Shown here piece by piece: positions 37,274-44,365 of a DNA stretch of 64,000 nt. The DNA comes from Paraburkholderia atlantica (GTDB taxonomy: Bacteria; Pseudomonadota; Gammaproteobacteria; Burkholderiales; Burkholderiaceae), in NCBI RefSeq assembly GCF_009362785.1, contig NZ_WHNQ01000001.1, positions 460,108 through 524,107 of the forward strand, given 5' to 3'. The notes under the pieces were generated by a model, which was not told the origin of the DNA, did no database searches, and saw only the letters and a list, made by a program, of their open reading frames with translations. The position numbers and the translations under genes are program-made. Every line of letters begins with the position of its first letter. Position 1 is the first letter of the stretch.

Positions 37274-38137
37274 ATGAGCGAAACACACGTCACTTCATCC
37301 GCATCCGCCGCAACGTCCAGCGGTCCTGTCGCCAGCCCCTTCCGGGTCGCCGCGCTGCAGATGGTCAGCACGCCGGATCGCGATCGCAATCTCGCCGACG
37401 CAGAGCGCCTGATCGCCGAAGCCGCGGCCGACGGCGCGCAGCTCGTGCTGCTCCCCGAGTATTTCTGTTTCATGGGCTTCAAGGACACCGACAAGCTCGC
37501 CGTCCGCGAGCCGCATCAGGATGGCCCGATCCAGCGCTTTCTCGCCGACGCCGCGCGCCGCCACCAGCTCTGGGTGATCGGCGGCACGCTGCCGCTGAAC
37601 GCGCCGGAGGCGTCGCGCGTGCTGAACACGACGCTGGTGTTCGATCCGCTCGGCAACGAAGCCGCGCGCTACGACAAGATCCACCTGTTCAACTTCGAAA
37701 AAGGCGAAGAATCGTTCGACGAAGCGCGCACGATTCGGCCCGGCACCTCGGTGCAAAGCTTCGAGGCGCCATTCGGCCGGGTCGGCCTGTCGGTCTGCTA
37801 CGATCTGCGCTTTCCCGAGCTGTACCGGCGCCTGGGCGACTGCGCGCTGATCGTGGTGCCGTCGGCGTTTACCTACACGACCGGCCGCGCGCATTGGGAG
37901 CTGCTGCTGCGCACCCGCGCGATCGAAAACCAGTGCTACGTGCTCGCCGCGGCGCAAGGCGGCAAACATGAAAACGGCCGCCGCACCTGGGGCCACAGCA
38001 TGCTGATCGACCCGTGGGGCGAGATCGTCGCGGTGCGCGACGAGGGCGCCGGCGTGGTCGCGGGCAACCTCGAACGCGCGCGCATCGACGAAGTGCGGCA
38101 GAGCCTGCCGGCATGGCGTCATCGCGTGCTGACCTGA
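37274..38137 (+). CDS. Carbon-nitrogen hydrolase (Nit1/deaminated-glutathione amidase-like)
   Basis: This 287-residue nitrilase-superfamily enzyme carries the Glu-Lys-Cys triad: Glu62 in LLPEYF, Lys135 in YDKIHLF and Cys175 in SVCYDLRFPELYR. The YDLRFPELYR sequence and the HSMLIDPWG segment match the Nit1 branch that hydrolyses deaminated glutathione, a side-product repair function. Other amidase substrates remain possible. ATG 37274 begins with a 20-residue Ser/Thr/Ala-rich leader before the conserved FRVAALQM strand. tldD follows after 87 bp, as in several betaproteobacteria. Confidence 0.88.
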   Translation: MSETHVTSSASAATSSGPVASPFRVAALQMVSTPDRDRNLADAERLIAEAAADGAQLVLLPEYFCFMGFKDTDKLAVREPHQDGPIQRFLADAARRHQLWVIGGTLPLNAPEASRVLNTTLVFDPLGNEAARYDKIHLFNFEKGEESFDEARTIRPGTSVQSFEAPFGRVGLSVCYDLRFPELYRRLGDCALIVVPSAFTYTTGRAHWELLLRTRAIENQCYVLAAAQGGKHENGRRTWGHSMLIDPWGEIVAVRDEGAGVVAGNLERARIDEVRQSLPAWRHRVLT

Positions 38138-38224
38138 AACCGACATTGAAACTGCGGCGCCTGCCACGCATATAAAGATGCAGGCGCTCCCCGACCCCTT
38201 CGTATCGAGCAGAACATACTTCGC

Positions 38225-39691
38225 ATGAACATCATCGAACCCGGTATCCGTAATCTCGCCGCCGCCAAGGACATCCTCCTCACGCCCTATGGTCTCGACG
38301 AGTCGCTGCTCACGCGCACGCTCGCCGAAATCTTCACGCACCGCGTCGACTACGCGGACCTGTACTTCCAGACCACCCGCAGCGAAGCGTGGAGTCTCGA
38401 AGAAGGCATCGTGAAATCGGGCAGCTTCAGCATCGACCAGGGCGTCGGCGTGCGCGCCGTGTCGGGCGACCGCACCGCGTTCGCCTACTCGGACGACTTG
38501 TCGCCCGAAGCGATCCGCCAGGCGGCCATCGCCACGCGCGCCATCGCCAAGGCGGGCGGCGGCAAGCAGAAGATCAAGGTGGCCTCGTCGCTGACCGGCA
38601 TCGCCGGGCGCGATCTGTACCTGCCGTCCGACCCGCTGCATTCGCTCGACGCCACCGCGAAGGTCAAGCTGCTCGAGCGCATCGAACAGATGGCGCGCGG
38701 GCGCGACCCGCGCATCCAGCAGGTGATGGCGGGCTTGGCCGGCGAATACGACGTGGTGCTGGTCGCGCGCAGCGACGGTGGCTTCGCGGCCGACATCCGG
38801 CCGCTCGTGCGCGTGTCGGTCACCGTGATCGCCGAGCAGAACGGCCGCCGCGAAATCGGCAGCGGCGGCGGCGGCGGGCGTTTCGACTACGGCTATTTCA
38901 CCGATGAAGTGCTGTCGCGCTACGTCGACGACGCAGTGCACGCGGCCCTCGTCAATCTCGAAGCGCGTCCGGCGCCGGCCGGCGCGATGACCGTCGTGCT
39001 CGGACCGGGCTGGCCTGGCGTGCTGCTGCACGAGGCGATCGGTCACGGGCTCGAGGGCGACTTCAACCGCAAGGGCTCGTCGGCATTCGCGGGACGCATC
39101 GGCGAGCAGGTCGCCGCGAAGGGCGTCACCGTGGTCGACGACGGCACGCTGCCGAATCGCCGCGGCTCGCTCAATATCGACGACGAAGGCAATCCGACCC
39201 AGTGCACGACGCTGATCGAGGACGGCATCCTGAAGGGCTACATCCAGGACACGCTGAACGCGCGCCTGATGAAGATGCCGGTCACCGGCAACGCGCGGCG
39301 CGAATCGTACGCGGCGCTGCCGATGCCGCGCATGACCAACACATACATGCTGAATGGCGACAAGGACCCGCAGGAAATCCTCGCGTCCGTGAAGAACGGC
39401 CTGTATGCGGTGAACTTCGGCGGCGGTCAGGTCGACATCACGAACGGCAAGTTCGTGTTCTCGGCCTCGGAGGCGTACATGATCGAGAACGGCAAGATCA
39501 CGTATCCGGTCAAGGGTGCGACGCTGATCGGCAGCGGCCCGGAATCGCTGAAGTACGTCACGATGATCGGCAACGACATGAAGCTCGATTCGGGCGTCGG
39601 CGTGTGCGGCAAGGAAGGCCAGAGCGTGCCGGTGGGCGTCGGTCAGCCGACGCTGCGCATCGAGAAGATGACAGTCGGCGGCACGGCCTGA
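38225..39691 (+). CDS. tldD: Metalloprotease TldD
   Basis: TldD forms a heterodimeric protease with TldE/PmbA that trims modified peptides and unfolded chains. The 488-residue protein contains the metal-binding motif HEAIGHGLEGD (HE at residues 269-270, second His 274) and the conserved GDRTAFAYS, GTLPNRRGSLNIDDEG, GNARRESYAALPMPRMTNT and SGVGVCGKEGQSVPV segments. Length is typical (E. coli 481). PmbA is not in the window. It follows the nitrilase-family gene. Confidence 0.96.
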   Translation: MNIIEPGIRNLAAAKDILLTPYGLDESLLTRTLAEIFTHRVDYADLYFQTTRSEAWSLEEGIVKSGSFSIDQGVGVRAVSGDRTAFAYSDDLSPEAIRQAAIATRAIAKAGGGKQKIKVASSLTGIAGRDLYLPSDPLHSLDATAKVKLLERIEQMARGRDPRIQQVMAGLAGEYDVVLVARSDGGFAADIRPLVRVSVTVIAEQNGRREIGSGGGGGRFDYGYFTDEVLSRYVDDAVHAALVNLEARPAPAGAMTVVLGPGWPGVLLHEAIGHGLEGDFNRKGSSAFAGRIGEQVAAKGVTVVDDGTLPNRRGSLNIDDEGNPTQCTTLIEDGILKGYIQDTLNARLMKMPVTGNARRESYAALPMPRMTNTYMLNGDKDPQEILASVKNGLYAVNFGGGQVDITNGKFVFSASEAYMIENGKITYPVKGATLIGSGPESLKYVTMIGNDMKLDSGVGVCGKEGQSVPVGVGQPTLRIEKMTVGGTA

Positions 39692-39766
39692 TCTCGCGAC
39701 GAATGCACGCTTCGCGCACCGAAAGTGCCAAGCGTGCGGGTTTTCCGCATTTTTCGACGTCCCGGC

Positions 39767-39796
39767 TTGTCAGCCGAGCCTGTACCGGGTTATAAA
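39767..39796 (+). promoter_or_regulatory. Predicted sigma70 promoter of the DAHP synthase leader
   Basis: TTGTCA (39767-39772) and TATAAA (39791-39796) are spaced by 18 bp. They lie just after tldD and about 40 bp before the leader peptide ATG. A start near 39803 would give a leader RNA of about 230 nt. Confidence 0.65.
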
Positions 39797-39837
39797 GTCA
39801 CTCACCCTTTTTTGACCAGCGACGCATTCACTTCGCC

Positions 39838-39906
39838 ATGTCCGCCAAGTTTTATTTTTACTTTTTTTGGTATCTCAGACCGCTGGCGGATCGAGAGGGG
39901 TGTTAG
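39838..39906 (+). CDS. Aromatic-rich attenuator leader peptide of DAHP synthase
   Basis: This 22-codon ORF runs from ATG 39838 to TAG 39904-39906. Residues 5-12 are F-Y-F-Y-F-F-W-Y, eight aromatic codons in a row (four Phe, three Tyr, one Trp). The chance of this in a 65% GC genome is small, since TTT and TAT are rare here. Its position between a promoter and an intrinsic terminator upstream of an aromatic biosynthesis gene is the classic layout of ribosome-mediated attenuation. Its initial and late codons also carry the RNA pairing segments 1 and 2 described with the attenuator. No strong ribosome binding site is seen. It is predicted to regulate, not to have a function as a peptide. Confidence 0.85.
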   Translation: MSAKFYFYFFWYLRPLADREGC

Positions 39907-39964
39907 TGCACGCAGGACACCGAGAATTCCCGAAAAACCGCCAGCTAGCCTGGCGGTTTTTTTT
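39842..39964 (+). promoter_or_regulatory. Transcription attenuator of DAHP synthase (alternative RNA structures)
   Basis: Four segments can pair: 1, CCGCCA (39842-39847); 2, CTGGCGG (39883-39889); 3, CCGCCAG (39938-39944); 4, CTGGCGG (39950-39956). Pairs 1:2 and 3:4 allow termination, while 2:3 is an antiterminator. A ribosome stalled on the aromatic codons (39850-39873) would cover segment 1 and free segment 2 to pair with 3. A ribosome at the stop codon (39904) would cover segment 2, so 3:4 forms. This matches the trp/phe attenuation logic exactly. Confidence 0.82.
39933..39964 (+). terminator. Intrinsic terminator (attenuator) before DAHP synthase
   Basis: AAAAACCGCCAG (39933-39944) pairs with CTGGCGGTTTTT (39950-39961), loop CTAGC, followed by further T residues to 39964. 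It lies 67 bp before the structural gene, so it must be bypassed for expression. Confidence 0.92.
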
Positions 39965-40031
39965 CGCCTCAAGCTTTTCCATACCTATCTGACCCACGCG
40001 AACACGCTACAAACCGATTCAGGAGAATCAC

Positions 40032-41105
40032 ATGCCCCCGCACAATACCGATGATGTCCGCATCCGCGAATTGAAGGAACTCACGCCGCCCGCTCACCTG
40101 ATCCGCGAATTTCCCTGCGACGAGACGGTGTCCAACGTGATCTACGAATCGCGCACCGCGATGCATCGCATTCTGCACGGCATGGACGACCGTCTGATCG
40201 TCGTGATCGGCCCCTGTTCGATTCACGATCCAAAGGCCGCGATCGAATATGCGGGGCGTCTGATCGAGCAGCGCAAGCGCTTCGCCGGCGAGCTCGAAGT
40301 CGTGATGCGCGTGTACTTCGAAAAGCCGCGCACGACGGTGGGCTGGAAGGGTCTCATCAACGACCCGCATATGGACAACAGCTTCAAGATCAACGAAGGC
40401 CTGCGCACCGCGCGCGAGCTGCTGCTGCGCATCAACGAACTGGGTCTGCCGGCCGGCACCGAGTACCTCGACATGATCAGCCCGCAGTACATCGCGGATC
40501 TGATCTCGTGGGGGGCGATCGGCGCGCGCACGACCGAATCGCAGGTGCATCGCGAGCTGGCTTCGGGACTGTCGTGCCCGGTCGGCTTCAAGAACGGCAC
40601 GGACGGCAACGTGAAGATCGCCGTCGACGCAATCAAGGCCGCCTCGCAGCCGCACCACTTCCTGTCGGTCACCAAAGGCGGGCACTCGGCGATCGTATCG
40701 ACCGCGGGCAATGAGGACTGCCACGTCATTCTGCGCGGCGGCAAAACGCCGAACTACGACGCCGACAGCGTCAATGCGGCCTGCGCGGACATCGGCAAGG
40801 CGGGTCTCGCCGCGCGTCTGATGATCGATGCGAGCCATGCGAACAGCTCGAAGAAGCACGAAAACCAGATTCCGGTATGCGCGGACATCGGCCGTCAGAT
40901 CGCCGCGGGCGATGAGCGGATCGTTGGTGTGATGGTGGAGTCGCACCTCGTCGCGGGTCGCCAGGATCTGAAGGAAGGCTGCCAGCTCACGTACGGCCAG
41001 AGTATTACCGATGCATGCATCGGCTGGGATGAAAGCGTCGCCGTGCTCGAAGGCCTTGCCGAAGCGGTCAAGCAACGCCGCGTTGCGCGCGGCAGCGGCA
41101 ACTGA
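40032..41105 (+). CDS. aroG: 3-deoxy-7-phosphoheptulonate (DAHP) synthase, class I
   Basis: This enzyme condenses erythrose 4-phosphate and phosphoenolpyruvate, the first step of the shikimate pathway to Phe, Tyr and Trp. The 357-residue class I (AroF/G/H type) protein has IGPCSIHDP at residue 59-67, MRVYFEKPRTTVGWKG, the SPQYIADLISWGAIGARTTESQ and GFKNGTDG loops, RGGKTPNYD, and DASHANSSKKHENQ with metal ligands. AGGAGA lies 5-6 bp before the ATG. Which aromatic amino acid inhibits the isoenzyme cannot be read safely, and the symbol aroG is a family label. An attenuator upstream would tie expression to aromatic amino acid supply. Confidence 0.96.
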   Translation: MPPHNTDDVRIRELKELTPPAHLIREFPCDETVSNVIYESRTAMHRILHGMDDRLIVVIGPCSIHDPKAAIEYAGRLIEQRKRFAGELEVVMRVYFEKPRTTVGWKGLINDPHMDNSFKINEGLRTARELLLRINELGLPAGTEYLDMISPQYIADLISWGAIGARTTESQVHRELASGLSCPVGFKNGTDGNVKIAVDAIKAASQPHHFLSVTKGGHSAIVSTAGNEDCHVILRGGKTPNYDADSVNAACADIGKAGLAARLMIDASHANSSKKHENQIPVCADIGRQIAAGDERIVGVMVESHLVAGRQDLKEGCQLTYGQSITDACIGWDESVAVLEGLAEAVKQRRVARGSGN

Positions 41106-41150
41106 ACGCCTGCCCCGCCGCCACAGCGGGGGCTTGTCGGTAGTCCGTAG

Positions 41151-41182
41151 AAAACCCGGTTCGATTTCGAACCGGGTTTTTT
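41151..41182 (+). terminator. Intrinsic terminator after DAHP synthase
   Basis: AAAACCCGGTTCG (41151-41163) pairs with CGAACCGGGTTTT (41168-41180) around ATTT, followed by TT. The preceding GC hairpin around 41111-41132 may assist. Confidence 0.88.
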
Positions 41183-41259
41183 ATTGGCCATTCGGACGAA
41201 TGGTGCGAAGCCGGACGCCTCGCTATCGTCATAGCTCGTTGCCAGGTCGCTTGCATCAC

Positions 41260-41295
41260 TTGACCGGGCTGGAGAGTACGTATAAGATTTTATAC
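41260..41295 (+). promoter_or_regulatory. Promoter/operator of the HigBA-like module
   Basis: TTGACC (41260-41265) is followed by TATAAG (41281-41286) or TAAGAT (41283-41288). The -10 region coincides with the palindrome GTATAA-N4-TTATAC (41280-41295). This ends 11 bp before the toxin ATG and is a good candidate for antitoxin-mediated autorepression. Confidence 0.6.
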
Positions 41296-41306
41296 ATGAG
41301 GTGGCG

Positions 41307-41651
41307 ATGGCGCAGGGAAAAGAAATTCGCTGGTTAGGCTCCAGCTACCGTGATTTGCTTGCTTTTCCCAATGAAGCGCGTCGTCTCGCCGGGTTTCAGC
41401 TTCACAAGATTCAGTCAGGACTCGACCCTGACGACTGGAAACCGTTCGAGTCTATCGGCGCGGGAACGCGCGAAATTCGCATCAGAGACGAGGACGGCAT
41501 TTTTCGCGTGATGTACGTGACCAAATACGCCGAAGCGCTGTACGCGCTGCATTGCTTTCAGAAGAAAACGCAGAAGCTCGGGCCGCGCGACAGAAAAATT
41601 GCCGAAACGCGCTATCGCGCCATCACCCATTACAGGACCACCCAGCCATGA
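41307..41651 (+). CDS. HigB/RelE-superfamily toxin (phage Gp49-like)
   Basis: This 114-residue protein resembles the HigB-like branch of RelE-fold mRNA interferases. It shows IRWLGSSYRDLLAFPNEARRLAGFQLHKIQSG near the N-terminus and IRDEDGIFRVMYVTKYAEALYALHCFQKKTQ, the characteristic central strand with Arg and the FxKKTxK-like pattern. Toxins of this fold cleave mRNA at the ribosome. ATG 41307, 5 bp after GAGG, is chosen over GTG 41301. Its stop overlaps the antitoxin ATG by four bases (ATGA). Toxin first, antitoxin second is the hig order. Confidence 0.88.
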   Translation: MAQGKEIRWLGSSYRDLLAFPNEARRLAGFQLHKIQSGLDPDDWKPFESIGAGTREIRIRDEDGIFRVMYVTKYAEALYALHCFQKKTQKLGPRDRKIAETRYRAITHYRTTQP

Positions 41652-41980
41652 CGATCGACACCAACATTCGTCACGTAACGCGAGCCGGCGCGAACGTGTT
41701 CCTCGAACTCGGTTTTTCCGCCGAGGAAGCGAAGCGCCTTCACGCGGCGTCGCAAAAGCAGATCAACGACACGCGGCTGCTCAAGGAACAATTGATGACC
41801 GAGCTGTCCACGTGGATCGAACAGCATCATCTGAAGCAGGCCGAGGCGGCCGAAATTCTGATGGTGTCGCGCCCCCGCGTGTCCGACGTCGTCAACAAGA
41901 AAACCACCAAGTTCACGATCGACACACTCGTTGAAATGCTGAGCCGCATCGGCAAGCCGGTCACCCTCGCCGTCGGTTGA
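41648..41980 (+). CDS. HigA-like XRE-family antitoxin
   Basis: The 110-residue protein carries a helix-turn-helix domain of the HigA/HTH_37 type in its C-terminal two-thirds: QHHLKQAEAAEILMVSRPRVSDVVNKKTTKFTIDTLVEMLSRIGKPVTLAV. This pairs with the preceding toxin, neutralises it and should repress the module through the upstream palindrome. The ATG overlaps the toxin stop, so translation is coupled. The module lies alone between DAHP synthase and the adenosyltransferase gene, in a typical accessory position. Confidence 0.9.
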   Translation: MTIDTNIRHVTRAGANVFLELGFSAEEAKRLHAASQKQINDTRLLKEQLMTELSTWIEQHHLKQAEAAEILMVSRPRVSDVVNKKTTKFTIDTLVEMLSRIGKPVTLAVG

Positions 41981-42034
41981 GCTTGGGCTCGTGCGAAGCA
42001 CCGCGCGTGTCTATGCGCGCATGCGCGTCGCCAC

Positions 42035-42589
42035 TCAAGGCGCGCCGCGATCGTGCTGCCACAGCACGTCAGTGCCACCGTCCGCGCGATTGAGCACGCG
42101 CGCCAGCACGAACAGCAGATCGGACAGCCGGTTCACGTACTGACGCGGCGCCGCGTTCAGCGCCTCGTGTTCGCCAAGCGCGACGATCGCGCGCTCCGCG
42201 CGGCGGCAAACGGTACGGCATACATGGGCGAGCGCAGCCGCGCGCGAACCGCCCGGCAGAATGAATTCCTTCAGCGGCGGCAGCGTGGCGTTGTAGTCGG
42301 CGAGCCAGCCGTCGAGCTGAGCGAGATGTCGCTCGGTGATCATCGTGTGACCGGGAATGCACAGTTCGCCACCCAGATCGAACAGGTCGTGCTGGATTGC
42401 GACCAACGCTGCGCGTACGTTCTCGGGCAGGTTTTCGCACAACAGCAAGCCGAGATTCGAATTGAGTTCGTCGACGTCGCCGATCGCGGCGATACGCACG
42501 CTGTCCTTGCGCACGCGGCGGCCGTCGCCGAGACCGGTGGTGCCGTCGTCGCCGGTGCGAGTGGCGATCTTGCTGAGGCGATTGCCCAT
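42035..42589 (-). CDS. Cob(I)alamin adenosyltransferase, PduO type
   Basis: This 184-residue enzyme makes adenosylcobalamin from cob(I)alamin and ATP. N-terminal TRTGDDGTTGLGDGRRV forms the ATP-binding P-loop-like segment, GDVDELNS and IQHDLFDLGGEL follow, and the C-terminal CRRAERAIV and YVNRLSDLLFVLAR motifs complete the active site in the trimer interface. ATG 42589 has GGGAG upstream and matches family length, whereas a longer start at 42637 does not. No cobalamin riboswitch is visible upstream. Confidence 0.93.
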   Translation of the reverse strand: MGNRLSKIATRTGDDGTTGLGDGRRVRKDSVRIAAIGDVDELNSNLGLLLCENLPENVRAALVAIQHDLFDLGGELCIPGHTMITERHLAQLDGWLADYNATLPPLKEFILPGGSRAAALAHVCRTVCRRAERAIVALGEHEALNAAPRQYVNRLSDLLFVLARVLNRADGGTDVLWQHDRGAP

Positions 42590-42723
42590 GATGTCTCCCT
42601 TGCATTCAGTGGCGATGCGGCGGCCACGTTTGTCCATATTGCGCGCATCGCGAAATCGCCGCCATTATATGAGCGGAAGCCCGCCCAGCGCCGCCAGGCG
42701 GGCGGGCGAACGGCGTAAAATGA

Positions 42724-42797
42724 AACAGCTGCTGCAAACAGGCTGTTGCCTAAAGAAACTTTCATGGAACCGGAGAGGCGTTGAAGCGCCAACTCCG
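42724..42797 (+). promoter_or_regulatory. Structured 5' leader before the D-lactate dehydrogenase-like gene
   Basis: Two hairpins precede the ribosome binding site: AACAGC/GCTGTT (42724-42747) and a nested stem CGGAG-A-GGCG/CGCC-AA-CTCCG (42771-42797). The second ends seven bases before AGGAG (42804-42808). No known riboswitch class is recognised. Confidence 0.4.
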
Positions 42798-42814
42798 CTC
42801 GACAGGAGACATGC

Positions 42815-44233
42815 GTGAACCATCCCGTACCGCCGGCACCGCTACGCCGGCCGTTTCCCGCCGAATTGCTGAACCAGCTCAAAGCCGCTTTCGGCGATCG
42901 GGTCTCCGTTGCAGAAGCCGTGCGTGCGCACCACGGCCGCGACGAATCGCCGTTCGATCCGCAACTGCCTGACGCCGTCGTCTTCGCCCGCACGGCCGAA
43001 GACGTGCAAACCGCCGTCAAGCTGTGCGGCCGGTACGACGTGCCGATTATTCCGTACGGCAATGGTTCGTCGCTCGAAGGACATCTGCTCGCCGTGCAAG
43101 GCGGCGTGTCGATCGATCTGTCGGAGATGAACCGGGTGTTGTCGATCAACGCCGAAGACCTGACCGTCACCGTCGAGCCCGGCATCTCGCGCAAGCAACT
43201 GAACGAAGCGCTGCGCGACACCGGCCTGTTCTTCCCGATCGACCCGGGCGCGGACGCGAGCATCGGCGGCATGTCGGCGACCCGCGCGTCGGGTACCAAC
43301 GCCGTGCGCTACGGCACGATGCGCGAGAACGTGCTCGGCCTGACGGTCGTGCTCGCCGATGGCCGTGTGATCAAGACCGGCTCGCGCGCGCGCAAATCGT
43401 CGGCGGGGTACGACCTCACGCGACTGTTCGTCGGCTCGGAAGGCACGCTCGGCGTGATCACCGAAATCACGCTGCGCCTCTATCCGCAGCCGGAGGCGGT
43501 GTCGGCCGCGGTGTGCACGTTCCCGTCGATGGGCGATGCGGTGCGCGCGGTCATCGAGACGATCCAGATCGGCGTGCCGATCGCACGGGTCGAGTTCGTC
43601 GATTCGCTGGCGATCCGCTCGATCAATCGCCATTCGAATCTGACGCTGCGCGAGGCGCCCACGCTGTTCTTCGAATTTCACGGCACCGAGGCCGGCGTCA
43701 AGGAACAGGCCGAACTCGTGCAGGAAATCGCCGCGCAGAATGCCGGCGAAGGCTTCGAATGGGCGACGCGCCCCGAAGACCGCAGCCGCCTGTGGAACGC
43801 GCGTCATAACGCCTATTTCGCGATGCTGCAGCTGAAGCCCGGCTCGCGCGCGGTGACCACCGACGTCTGCGTGCCGATCTCGCGTCTGGCGGAGTGCGTG
43901 GTCGAAACGGAGCAGGATCTGTTGGCGTCGCCGCTGCCCTGCCCGATCGTCGGCCATGTCGGCGACGGCAACTTCCACGTCGCAATCCTGATCGATCCGG
44001 ACAAGCCCGAAGAGCTCGAAGAAGCCGAGCGCCTGAACCATCGAATCGTGCAGCGCGCGCTGCGCATGGACGGCACCTGCACCGGCGAGCATGGCGTCGG
44101 CCTGCACAAGATGGGCTTTCTGCTCGAGGAGCACGGCGACGTCGCGGTCGACACGATGCGCTCCATCAAGCACGCGCTCGATCCGCGCAATCTGATGAAC
44201 CCGGGCAAGATCTTCGCCTGGACGGCGGCCTGA
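42815..44233 (+). CDS. FAD-linked oxidase, D-lactate dehydrogenase (cytochrome)-like
   Basis: This 472-residue flavoprotein belongs to the FAD-binding PCMH/FAD-oxidase C family (GlcD/Dld). FAD-binding segments are IPYGNGSSLEGHLLAV, VEPGISRKQLNEAL and IDPGADASIGGMSATRASGTNAVRYGTMRENVLGL; the C-terminal domain has VGHVGDGNFHVAIL and CTGEHGVGLHKMGFL. Length and order fit a D-2-hydroxyacid (probably D-lactate) dehydrogenase that passes electrons to the respiratory chain. It starts with GTG 42815 after AGGAG (an ATG at 42811 is out of frame). glcD follows, so a related 2-hydroxyacid role is likely. Confidence 0.88.
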   Translation: MNHPVPPAPLRRPFPAELLNQLKAAFGDRVSVAEAVRAHHGRDESPFDPQLPDAVVFARTAEDVQTAVKLCGRYDVPIIPYGNGSSLEGHLLAVQGGVSIDLSEMNRVLSINAEDLTVTVEPGISRKQLNEALRDTGLFFPIDPGADASIGGMSATRASGTNAVRYGTMRENVLGLTVVLADGRVIKTGSRARKSSAGYDLTRLFVGSEGTLGVITEITLRLYPQPEAVSAAVCTFPSMGDAVRAVIETIQIGVPIARVEFVDSLAIRSINRHSNLTLREAPTLFFEFHGTEAGVKEQAELVQEIAAQNAGEGFEWATRPEDRSRLWNARHNAYFAMLQLKPGSRAVTTDVCVPISRLAECVVETEQDLLASPLPCPIVGHVGDGNFHVAILIDPDKPEELEEAERLNHRIVQRALRMDGTCTGEHGVGLHKMGFLLEEHGDVAVDTMRSIKHALDPRNLMNPGKIFAWTAA

Positions 44234-44365
44234 TCGACATTGCGAAGGCCGGCCGCGGCAAGCCGCCGCCGGCCTGAACACGCAAGTGACGCGAAGCAGG
44301 CCGCACGAAACAGCCGGCTCGAACCTGGAAGCCGGACCGGCGCAAGCCACGAGGAGACAACTCAC

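Noticed and set aside
41111..41132. GC hairpin as separate terminator of DAHP synthase
   Set aside because: It has no T-run. The following AAAACCCGG stem with T-run is the better terminator.
42590..42723. Cobalamin riboswitch upstream of the adenosyltransferase
   Set aside because: No B12-box-like sequence or conserved multi-arm architecture is seen on the minus strand.
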